The translations under genes and the position numbers were made by a program. 64,000 nucleotides of DNA, from the NCBI RefSeq assembly GCF_024763615.1, contig NC_077222.1, positions 24,180,001-24,244,000 on the forward strand. Reading direction: 5' to 3'. Shown here piece after piece: positions 39,101 through 51,100 of this stretch. Positions within the stretch are counted from its first letter, which is position 1; each line of letters starts with the position of its first letter. The notes under the pieces were generated by a model, which searched no databases, had not been told where the DNA came from, and saw only the letters and a program-made list of their open reading frames with translations. Origin of the DNA: Phlebotomus papatasi. Its lineage: Eukaryota > Arthropoda > Insecta > Diptera > Psychodidae.

Positions 39101-42100
39101 TTCTCATACTCCCATTTCTAAAGCTCATTCTATTCATAATTCAGAGCTTTTTGGACGAGTTCTACACTCATTATAATGTAATTAATTTTGAAGTATACGT
39201 GGCGTATGGCGCGGTGGAAAAAGTTGTCTTAATAACCACTAAAATGGGTGAGAGCTATCGCAAGGAACAGACAGTCTATTTCTTCAGCTACTATGAGGGT
39301 TATGTATATAAATAATTTTTGAAAGGGGTTAAAAGTTCAGAAGGGCAGAAGAAGAGGGTGGAGAGAATGAGGAGAGAATACAAAAAGAAATAGAAGAGTT
39401 CTAGGAATTAGGATTCTTTAGGAAGCCAGTTCATAATAACGATAAAAAGGAGGTCATGGAGAACTAAGCCAATCTCACTTCTGAATTGTGGGACTTGTTT
39501 ACTTTGAAATAAAAGATTTGTAGCGATATTTGTTAAAAGTTCTTCTTTATAAAGTTGGGGAAAAATTGATTTATCGGAGGTCTATAACGTCTATAATATT
39601 ATTTTTGATGTCAAATTGGCATTTGTTGTGAGCACTTCCGCCTTTTACCTATGTCAGGTTGTTCGAATTCACTTCCGAAACAACAATGATAAACTGTAAT
39701 GTTTATAAAAGAACAATAATAAAAATGACTGCAATTTTTCATGTTTTGATTATAATTTGTACCCAAATAGCAAAGCATAGTATTTTTAAGGTAATTTTTT
39801 CGTCAGTTACGGCAAAAATAATTTACAAAATAAATAATTTGTGAATATCTAAGTATAGTGGTTACCTTTCCTATCAAGTTATTTTTTTGCTAAATATAGA
39901 GTAACTCAATAACGTTAATTTAAGGTAAAATTTACCTTTATAACCGTTTATAACTGTATTATCACACTTGCACATTAAAATTTTAATATGATTCACATTA
40001 ATAGTCGCTGGTGAGAGTCCAAATGTGTAATTTGTGTGTTTGAATCATTTTATATTCAAAATTTGATCTATTAGTTGATGAAAAGATAGACTTGGCCCGC
40101 AAAATTTGATATAAATTGATTTATAGCATTAATGCGAAAAATTAATGTGATTTTCTCTTTCATTTTTTAATGTGAAAAATATTTATGCTTTAGGTAAATT
40201 TAAACTTCTTTTGCAGGCCAAGTACACTTCTTTATCAATAAATAGAAAAACACCAAATATTAAGTGACTCAAAGCACAAATAACATATTTTCACGCTCAC
40301 AAGCGACAATTAATGTGAATCACATTAAAATTTTAATGTGCAAGTGTGATAACGCCGTAAAGTAAATTTGTTCTAGGTGAGTTTTAAAATTCAAATCATC
40401 TTTATTTAATTGATTCTCGCACTGGGATCTGATTTTGCTATCTAGGTAGGGAATATTTTTTCAACTAAGATATTTTGATCAACTTATTCAGCCGCAATTC
40501 TGCACAACTGATTTTCCGTATTGAGCGATAATATTGTAGGAAGTCCTTGTTCTAACAAATTAAATACAACTAATAAATAAATTATTTTTTGTTTGTGGTC
40601 TAAATATTTGAGATAATATATAAAGCCACATTTTCTGGGAAATTATTCACTTAATTTTTGTTTTAGAAGTTTACATAAAGAGTTAGAAATAGATTTGTAA
40701 AAGTTTTGAATATATTTGCGCAGTTATTAAAAATTATAGTTTTACAATTAAAAGGAAGTTAAAGAAAGTCGAATTCATTTTGTTTAAATTTTAAATAAAA
40801 TAAAAGTTTTTAAATTAAACTAGATTTTTATGAAAATGATTTTTTTTTATAAATTCAGGGATAATCTTTCATTATTGAAAACAAGGTATCGGTAAAATAG
40901 TAAATTTCGGTAAGCAAACATGTATTGCACATTTTTGTTTCTCTGTCAAACATTTACGAAGAAATGTTTGTAAAATAACAAAAAAATTGCTTGCGAAGTG
41001 ATCATATTACGAACAATGTTTGTAGGAAAAGTACACATTTTTACGAACTTCTTATAGAGTTATACGATTTACGAGCTTTTTGTAAGTCCACAGTAGGAAT
41101 TCACAAACATTTACGAACAATTTCACGAAATTATGTTTTTCTATGTAAGTTTCAGGGGCCCATCAAGCCTAATAAAAAGTGAAGCTATTTTTCACTTTGC
41201 CTTGTAAAAATTTTGCAGCTATTGCACCGCGACTTAAACAAATTTGCTCGTAGTTCTTCTATAATTTTGGCGAACATTATGAAATATGTATTTTTAAATA
41301 GCTTTTAATGCACGATTTCAAAATATATCAGACTGATGAATCAATTCTCTTTAGGTAAAAACTTGCCAATAGTCTTCAGTGCCTGTATGCAAAAACGTAT
41401 GAAAAAAATGAAATGTCGAGTGGCCCCTGGTAGGTTTGTTCTGTATAAAGAATCTAAGCTGCTTGCAGTTAAAATGAAAACTTCTTTATTTTTTTTTCTT
41501 TGTAAAAATTTGGTTGAAAATTCTATCGCTTTTGAAATTATTAACTGAATTTATGATTAAAATTGTTTTTTTCGTGATAAAATTTAACTTTTTTACTGCT
41601 CATTTTCTTAGTATACAATTTTTTATGACCGTTCCTGATATTGCAAATTGTTTGATAAAGGAAAGAGGGGAGTAACTTTGAATTAGGACACCGTAAATAG
41701 AGCTTTTTTTCAAAGGTCCAGTTTCATTAAAAAAAAATGGATGAAGACATCCCTAGATGCACCGGTTGCACCAATTTAAAATGTACTTTACTTCGCCTTG
41801 TAATGTTTACATTAAAGCTAATTTAGATTTATCAGAATGATGAAATCAAGAACAAGATGAAAATAATATTATACACATTTTAGAAGTTCTACACTAAGAA
41901 AAAAAACGGGGATGCTATTAACTTTTTTTCCTCATAACTTTAACACTTTTTAGGTGTAAAAATATATCAACATTTTTTAATGTTAATTTTACAACTTTTT
42001 AAGGGTAAAATTAACATGAAAAAGGGTATCTTTAACCCCTAATACACCTAGAAAGCATAATATTTGCACCGATTTCAGATCAACAATGCAGGGTAAAATT

Positions 42101-45100
42101 AACATTTCCGGAATGTTATTTTAACTTTTTCGGATTTCTCTCAGTGTATAGACTGACTTTTCCTTAATACACGACAGTGACCTTCAGTAATTCCTTTTTA
42201 ATTTTTTTCAAGGTCAAATTTAAATAACTCTAGACAGCGTATTCCTCAAGTAATTTGGACAAGATTATTTTGAATTTGAATGGTCTTTGATATGGGGACA
42301 ATGCCTGATCATTTCCAAGCCATTATGAAGCGGTAATTCGGTAATGAACCGTTTATAAATTCATAATTGATTTTGTATTGAAATTTTGTATTATTATCTC
42401 TAATCCAGCCTTACAATTTTAAATTTTCAAATCATTGCATTACTTTAAATTGAATTTTCAAAAGGAAAGCTTAAGCAACAAAAGCTGTGATATCTTTCAC
42501 CGAGTTCGAGGTGAAAGTGAGGGAGAACAGTGAAACGCATCGTAATCGTAGTCGTGGTATTTATACTGAAACTTGCAAAATAATAGAGAGCTTTTCTCGC
42601 GCATACTTTTCCCCCTCGAGCTTTCACCCGACCTCTCTTGAGGTGAATCGAATGAAGGGTGAAAGTTGCTATTTATTGAAGACAATAGAAGACACTTCAA
42701 GTTGAATAGAATATTTCTGTTCCTTGGCAGCAATTGAGATATACTTCATTTATACAATTCTTCCATTCTTTTGAAATATCCCCAGTCTTACCATGAAAAT
42801 TCTCTCCTCATTTGCTATTGGCAAAAGCTCCAAAATGCTATTGGGAAGTGATGGAAAAATATATCCTCACGAGGGGTTGGTCGAGGAGGGGTGGATGAGG
42901 GTGATTCAAGAGAAGCGGAAGAGACAGGGAAAGCAAAAAAAAAAGTTATGAGTGATTAGGAGCAATCTAGTGAGGATTTTTTGGGTGGAATTCACAAAAT
43001 TGTGAGGAGGATGGTACTTGAATCAGGTATTTAAGCCCAAAAGGAAACTTTGAGACTCTCTCCTGCAGACTTGTCGAGACTCTTCTTCTTTGCTTTCATC
43101 TTGTGTTCTTTCTCCCTGTAATTCTACATCATTCTTCCATGGGTTCGTCTACCCATGAGTACTCTCTTCCTTGAAAGTTTGAGGGTGTGAGTTGTTATGA
43201 GACTTGGTAGAAGCGATAAAAGTCTTGGCGATGGCGGAACTTGAGTTTAGCGGCTCATAAATGCCACCAGAGATGCCAAGAAAAAGCATCTTCGAGTGTG
43301 AGAGCCATTTGAAGTGGTTTGAGTAATTTTGATGAATTATTTGCCAGCTATCAAAAATCATGGCATTTGATGAGTTCAGAGCTTTTAGGGGTAGAACCCT
43401 ACCCAATCTCCCCAAAACCATCAGAATTTGTTTCTGCAATACTTTGACTGTTCCTCTTGAAGGTTGGCGATGAAATCCTCGCAGTCAATTTGGTGGACGT
43501 GACTCGAATGTCTCTGGATGACGTGGTCATAATTATGTCGATCCCGAGACGATTGGTACTGGCCATCAGGCAGCGACGTGGTGGACGTGGAGCCAATTCT
43601 CCAGGACCGCCATCTCTTACGCGACCCGAACAGAAACCCCCGCCAGTTGTGGTGATCAAGAGGGACCTTCGTGAAGAGGATCTGGATATGATGGAACAGG
43701 ATCGACCATCTCGATCGAGATCATCGCGCGAGAGACGCACAGGTATGGATTACCTAGGTTGGTCTCAGACCTCTACGTTTTCGGTTAAGGATCTTCACCA
43801 TTAAATGATCCATATTTTCAGGCGATGGCAGGGAGATGACAGAGTCTCGATCGAGACTGGGCCTAGGCCTAAACAACTACAGTCCCCAGAGTGAACAACT
43901 GGACCTGTACTACAATAGCCGACCGAGTGCACAAAGTGAACCACCTAGTTGGGGATATAAACCCCCACCACCTCCCTCCGTCATCACTGAACAACCCAAA
44001 GGCGCCCATCAATTCACCCCATCTCATGCCTACTACCAGAACGCCGGCACCCTCGAGAGCCTTGCTGAGAAGGTGCACTCCTTCTATCCCAGTGATGCTT
44101 ACGGTTCGTATCTTTTTACAATTATCCGTAAAAACTCAAAGTGTTCTGAAATGCAGGTAATGAAAAAATCTATGTGTCCTCTAGGTTCTTCATGGATTCC
44201 CTAGGTATTTAGGGGTGCCTCAGGCTTCTAGAGAACCTAACTTTCTCAAATTTATTTAGACACTTTCAAATATTAAAAATTATCGAAAATTTATTTTTAA
44301 ACTGAACTGAATATATACGAGTTATCAACGGAACTTAAAGTTTGTCAAAAACTTCTAAACCGAGTGAATATAATAAAACGGTTTATTTTCTAAGTTCCCT
44401 TACATTACTTAATTACGGATACTAGGATTTTAATATTAGTTGATTGCGTTTAATTTAAAGGCAAATAAAATCAGTCAATTAAAAATGAAAGTCGTTAAGG
44501 ATATTAGCTGAAGTCAAAGTAAGGAATTCGGTCTAATCTTTTGTTCTTAAATTTGACTTTATTTTGCGAACGTTTCGATCCTGGATGGAATATAATATGA
44601 ACCTGTTAAGTCATGATTTAATCTATAACATATATAGGATATCGATCAAAATTCCAAGAGCCAAAATCCCGAAAGCTAAAATCCCGAACACTAAAAAAAG
44701 TATAACAAAATATGTATAATATTGAATACCGAAATACTATTTGTATTTATTATTCCAATTATTCGAATATTCATTATTCGAAGTCCCGAATAACCAAAAT
44801 CTAGAACATGTTGAAATCCTGAAAATTCAAAACCCTGAGAGGAGCAAAATCCCGAAATTCGCGTATTCGGGATTTAGGATTTTGACTTTCGGTATTTCGA
44901 CTTATACAGGATTTTGTCTCTTTGTGATTTTAGCTTTTCGGGATTTTAGTCTTCGGGGTTTGGCTTTCAGGATTTTGGCCAATACTGATAACATAAAATG
45001 TATCTTATTTGAGCATTTTATAATTCAGTTTCAATATATGTAATAAGGGACGTTTAAAATTGAAATTTCAATTTTTAAAGCTGTTCTTTAATTATGTTTT

Positions 45101-48100
45101 TATTTATCAAAAATAAACTTACTGGTCCTGGATTATAGAATCCACTTCTATCATTCTAAAAATATTCTAAATATAATTTTTTTTGAAAAAAAATTATTAA
45201 TGTTTTACAATTTTGTATTTATATGAAGATCTTGATGATCCTAACTCATTTTTTTTACTTAAGTGGCCTTGTATTAGGTGAGATTCTTAACAAAATCTCA
45301 CCTACTATAATCCTAACAAAATTTCATGTCGTCCGATCGACCTCAAATTTGGCCAAAATGTGTTTCGCCACTTCCTGATTCCGAATATATATGTGGCTAA
45401 GTTACGTTCCCGGCCGGTCGGCCGGCCGGCCGCTCTTTGGAGCTTAATAGCTCCTAAACTAAAAAATATATCGACTTGCGGTTTTCGGCAAAGGTTATAT
45501 ATCGGGTGAAAATTGCAACTTGGTGCATAGACCCCCCACCCCCCACCCCTCCTTCCGCCATTTTGAAGACCCCCCTTTTTTTGTTTTCTCAATAGCTCCG
45601 CCCCTATGGCATTCAGCGGACTCAAATTTTAGTATGTTATAGCTGGGCCTTAGAGATTTCCATCAATACCAAACTTAAGGTCCCCCGACCCCCCTGACCC
45701 GAGCTATAAGGGTCCAAAAAAAATTTCTTAAAATAGCCATAACTCCGGTTCTAATTGTCAGAATTTAAAAAGTGAGGGCTTTTTGGAAAGCTCTCGTGAA
45801 ATGACACTTCCCCTTCTAACATCGCAAGTTCATAAAACCACCGCTAGGGGCGCTTTTTTTGAAAAGAAAATTTTTAAATCTTAAAAGTTAAATAACTCAA
45901 AAATTCCATTGTGCATCGGGCTGAAAATTTAGTATGTTGTAGCCGTTGATTATACCTATCAAACAAAAAAAACCTTAAGTCGATCCATAACCCCTGACCC
46001 GAGCTATTAGGGGTCAAAGTTCGAACATTGACCGGCCTCTATCTCCGGTTCTAATTAACATATCGACATAAATTTTACCTTTTTGGTTTCGTCTCGATGA
46101 GCACTTTCAGATGGAAGTTCAAAAAGTCACCATAGGTGGCGCTGTGATAGCGTCAAAATTCATCGAAATTCAAAGTCACTTTTCTCAAAAACGGCATTGT
46201 GCAAGTTAATGAAATTTTAGTATGTTGTAGTCCAGTCTAGGACGTTTCCAAAATGGTGCGTATGCGCGCTGTGGTTTTAATAGAACCGGAGATATGAGGG
46301 GTCAAATTTCACAACATTCAAAAAATCATATCTCCGGTTCTATGTGACCGATTTTGATCAATGAGGGCTTAAACGAAAGATCTCACTAAATGCTACAACT
46401 TTCTAGAATATTTGAACTTCGTGGGACCAACACCAGGGGCGCCACAGTCGAAAAACCAATTTCAATATCACATAACCTCAATTATCTCGACTGTCGCTAA
46501 ACCGATTTTGATGATTACTTCGACACAATTGTAGAACACATTTGTCTCTACATTTCGTCCATACATCATTTTCCGCTCAGACTACGCTATCACTCCGATT
46601 TTGCCGTTTAAGTGTGAAAAAAATGATTTTTCCCATAATAACGCTTTGAAATCACTCAGATGCCAATTTGACTGCCTCTACTCCACCAAGACACTTAAAA
46701 TAGGGGTTTAAATGGAAAGTCCCACAAAATACAACAATTCTTTGAAATAGTTGAAGCTCAACAAATGACTACTTGGGGCACTCTGGATGAAAAAACGAGT
46801 TAAGAAACAAAAAACCTCGCTTATCTTGGCTTCTGAGTAATCGATGAGATCATGTTCTATGGGAAAATTATAGAGAACATTCTGGTCTACATTTCATCCA
46901 TATATCACTTTTCTATCAGTTCATCCAAATCCTTGATATTTTGGTTTAAATACAAAATTTGTATAATTTCACGAATTTGATTCAAGATAACTGAATGGCG
47001 TCTCCCAACTTCAGCTCTAAATCGAATTTGCATGCACTCCGAGTTAGCTCACGTTAAGAATCTCACCTACATAAGCCGGTTAGGATTATCTATCCTTTTA
47101 AAAAACCAACCATTTTGCAGCCATGGCTACTTTTTTCTACTTAACTTTTATCATTATATGGTGCATTCTCTGATTCATGTTCCTTCAGGATTGCTGTTTA
47201 GTAACTTTCAGTTAAATTATTTAAATGTTCTTAGGTTTGCTAGTTAAAAACTAGAATTTAAGACTTGAAAGCTATTATTTACTTTCTTTTAATCAGGGCA
47301 CGTTTCGGTCCTTGGTTAGATCGGTTAGGATTCTTAAGATTTACATAAAACATAAAAAGATTTTTCATAAAACATTTCACGCGATGATGATGATGCTAAT
47401 CTGAACCTATAGCAAAAGCGTAATATAAGAAAAAAAAGAAAAACAAATTGAAGAACAATTTTTAATATCGAAACTTAAATTTTTGTTGTCGTTAATATTC
47501 TCTATATTGAGTTTTATTTCTAATGTCGAATTTACAAGACTAAAAAGATGAAGTACAGTAGACTCTCCCAAATTCGGGCATTTGGGACCGAAATGTTCAC
47601 CAAATTAGAGAGACATTCGGGCAGCCAATTGTTTGAAATGCAACGATTTTTTGTTCATCTGCATACTCATATTGAGTTTATATGCTCATTGCTATCATAA
47701 ATTTCATGAAAACCTCTTAATAATGCAAAATCACATCAAAACTAAGACAAACAATGACAAATTTGAGCATATTTGCTTTATTTGATAATCATAATCGAAC
47801 TTGAAAAATGACAACAAACTTTTTTCGAATTTAACTGCCGCCCGAATTAAAAAGTAGCCCGATCTTAAAAGAACCGAATTAGCGAGAGTCTACTGTACTC
47901 CTTTACGTAGTAAGGAAGGACTTACGTTATTATCTTACGAATCTAAGTTTCGATCTCTTGTGTTTTAAATTTTAAGGATCAAATAATTTAATTTTATAGT
48001 TGGCAAAAGGAACTGAACTAGGCATTAGTTGTCCTAGTCATCTTATAAATTGATTACAACTTCTAACGAAGGAATGATGTTTTTTTTATATCCCCACACA

Positions 48101-51100
48101 TCCCTCTCTATAACCAGGTCTCAGGCCCAAGGCCTATCATGGCTGAAAACCTAATAAAAATAAATAAATAAATAAGATAAATCTGCAACTACACACATTT
48201 AAATACTCCTATGAGTGATACTGCCAGGCTTCTTATTAGAAATATCAATTTTAATTGCCATTTCTCTTAACAAATCTGGCTATCATTAATTAGAGGTCCA
48301 GTCAGCTTGAAGGAAGGATATATAACAATATCAATAATAATTTTCTGCAAATTTTTCTCAAACTTCGCATCAATTTTTTTCCCCTTAAACTGTGACTAAA
48401 GTACAAACTAACAACTTTAAGATAATATCTAGTTACTATATAAAAATCTTTTTGTATACTTCAGGCCCTAGTCGACGTATGTCAGCCGGGGGAATTGGAT
48501 CAAGTCAGTCCCACCAGAGATTTCCCAGAAGTGGCTCTGATCAGCATCTTCCTCGTGTAGAATATTCAGATTTCTCATCACTTGGACGCCATTCCCTGCT
48601 TCGGTCGAGCCTCAAAACAGGTAAGAAAAAAAAGTCTGTGGGATAATTTCCCGGGGAAGTCTTTTCCTCATCTACACAATTGTGCAGATATTAAAAGGAA
48701 TATTTCTGGGAAACTTTTCTTCTTTCAAACTTTTATATCGTTTGTAAAGTTCTCCGGACATACCCTGCCCCTGTCTGCTCCACTTCTGTTTTATTTTGGT
48801 TTTATTGCTTTTCATATTTGTGCTCAATATATACCTGCTTTTATACATACATCACAATCAGTATCATATAATTTCCTTCGTGTGTCAGGTTATTGAGGTT
48901 GGAAAATTCTCATTAACTTTTTTTTTGTTGAGTTTCCATCAGGGGTATTATTATATTTGTATTCTATTCCAATTAATTGAGTTTGTCAGTCTTACTGAAA
49001 ATCTCATGCAAAGTCACTCTAGGGAGTAGGATAATTTGAAGTGGAAGTTCTCACGATATCTCTAAAGATGTGAAAATTGAAATGATGTAATTATAGGGAG
49101 GAAATCTTTCTCACTCCATTAGGTACTTTATGTAGTCTGGAGTATTTAAGTCAAACTTGCTGAATTATTTTCTTTTTAATTTTTCCATAATGATACGTTG
49201 TCACAGTCAAATGACTGATGAGTTTTTTAAAGTTAACTGAGTGGGTGTCTTTCAAAAGAAAAAAAAAACTATTGATTTTGCCAAGTTACACAGGGACTTC
49301 AACTTGTCATAAAAGCTTTCTTTCTTTTTTGGTCCAAAAGAAAACTTTTAATTTCAGTTGGGAGAGGTGAAGAAAATTTACATAAAGGAGTTAGTTTTTT
49401 TGCCTGTGAAATAATTTTATTCAGTGCAGGTTTTGTAATTCTTAAGAATGAATTTTGTATTCAAAGGTACCCCTACGGGAGGAGGAACTCTTGGTAGGTA
49501 TGGACGGTATGAACCACAATCTCGCACACCTAAATATGGCGTTACGCCATCTTCGACCCTGGCTCGAAGATCACGACCAACGCTTGACTACTCCAGCGAC
49601 ACGGAGGCCACTATTGGTCCTAGGCCTAGTTACTATTACTACAACCGGCCTGCGATACCCAGCCTTGCGACCTCTGGACGGGCCAGTGTGGCCGGTATGG
49701 GTCCAGATCTGGGCAAATTTAATTCCCTGCCACGGGAACGACCTAGTGCATCTCGCCTAGGACTCAGGAGTAGATTGGGTGACCGTTTGCTGGATGAGAG
49801 CGATGGAAATTGGTCTGGACCCGAACTACCACCAAGGGATCGTGTAGCCGGTGAGTGTTCACATGCAATTGGCACTTTATACTCCTCCCCCCTGAATTTA
49901 GTTCTTCTTCCAGAACTTCGTTCACGCCTGGTGGCCAGTCCATCAATCTTCACGTCAGATGAATACCGTGCATGGCTGAGACGGGCACCCAGCAGTTCGG
50001 CCATTAGTGAACAAATGCGAGCCTCACGAGGTCTCTTAGGCCACGTGGGTCGTTTCTCATGCAGTGCCGAGAATATTCACGATGCACTCAAAAACGTAAG
50101 TCATCCTGGGGTTGAAGCAATGTGGCAGAAGTAATTAGTGTTTGGTGGGAGGGTTTGGTGCAGGGGTGAGGTGGGTGTGGGCAAAGTTTTGCTGAAATGA
50201 CTTTGTAAAAGTTTTACAACTATGGCTCAACTGTGGCGATTCTCCCACTTACTAGGGCTCTTTTTTTCTTACATGGAAATTGTGCTTTAAGTTCGTACAT
50301 TTTGCTGAGTGTTCTTTGTCAGAGTTGGAAGAGACTAGATTAAAAAGTTAAAAGACTTTCGAAGGATATTGTGTTTTTCAGAAGTGGACTTTTATTTGTT
50401 GTTAAAAATGGCGAGGCGAAACAATTAAATTTTTATTTTAAAAGAAACAGAAAATTGGTGAATTTTGAGAAAATTTTAAGGTAGGGGAGTAGCTTGGACT
50501 AGGTTACCTGGGTTAACTGGATCACCTGGTTTGTTCATTTAAAGAACGCTATATTAGGAGGAAGAACGGTATGAGGCACGAACTTGCGGTTTTCGGGAAA
50601 GATTTTTTATTGAACAGATGTTACAGAATATAGATGTGATATTCATCCATTCCCCTTGTGAAGTTTTCAAAATTTTTATTTGAAACGTCTCAATCTGTAA
50701 GGCTCTTACAAGACTTACATTTAGAAATTTTATAATTATACATTGCTCAAGTAACAGCCCTACAAAACCTTCAGGTTTAAGATAAAAAGAAAAGTTAAGC
50801 AATAAGGCCAAGCCTTATACGGGCTTCAGCAGTGGCAGCCAAAATCCCGAAAGCCAAAATCCCGAATTCTTAAAAGTCTCATACATAGAATTTTGAACAT
50901 TTGGGATTTTGGCTTTCGGGATTTTGACCTTTTCGGGATTTTGGCGTTTGGGATTGTGGCTTTCGGGATTTTGGCTGCCACCGCTGACAAAATCTCGAAA
51001 GCCATAATCCCGAATTCTTAAAAGTCTCATACATAGAATTTTGAACATTTGGGATTTTGGCTTTCAGGATTTTGACCTTTTCGGGATTTTGGCGTTCGGG

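Larger units (their letters stand above)
38461..43462 (+). other. Intron C-D, 5.0 kb
   Basis: Holds a long-TIR MITE (39959-40352), a partial ACGAACA element (40905-41143) and a CACTGAG MITE (41892-42146). 38461-39958 and 42147-43462 show no repeat or gene I can name. 42490-42660 is GC-richer, with an imperfect inverted pair (gttcgaggtgaaagtgaggg / ccctcgagctttcacccgac). Confidence 0.85.
44104..48464 (+). other. Intron E-F, 4.4 kb
   Basis: Holds a CCGAAA minisatellite block (44640-44990), Helentron-like copy 2 (45274-47095), a pogo-like MITE (47558-47893) and a LINE 3' tail (48090-48175). 44104-44639, 47096-47557 and 48176-48464 show nothing specific. Confidence 0.85.

Noticed and set aside
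43399..43740. Antisense ORFs opposite RhoGAP100F exons (also 43869-44078, 49639-50004 and 53849-54136)
   Set aside because: Shadows of conserved exons; the + strand frames match the Syd-1 family.
49448..49466. ATG at 49448 as an alternative start for exon G
   Set aside because: The codons before 49467 are intronic, and a good acceptor gives the conserved junction SLKTG|TPTGG.
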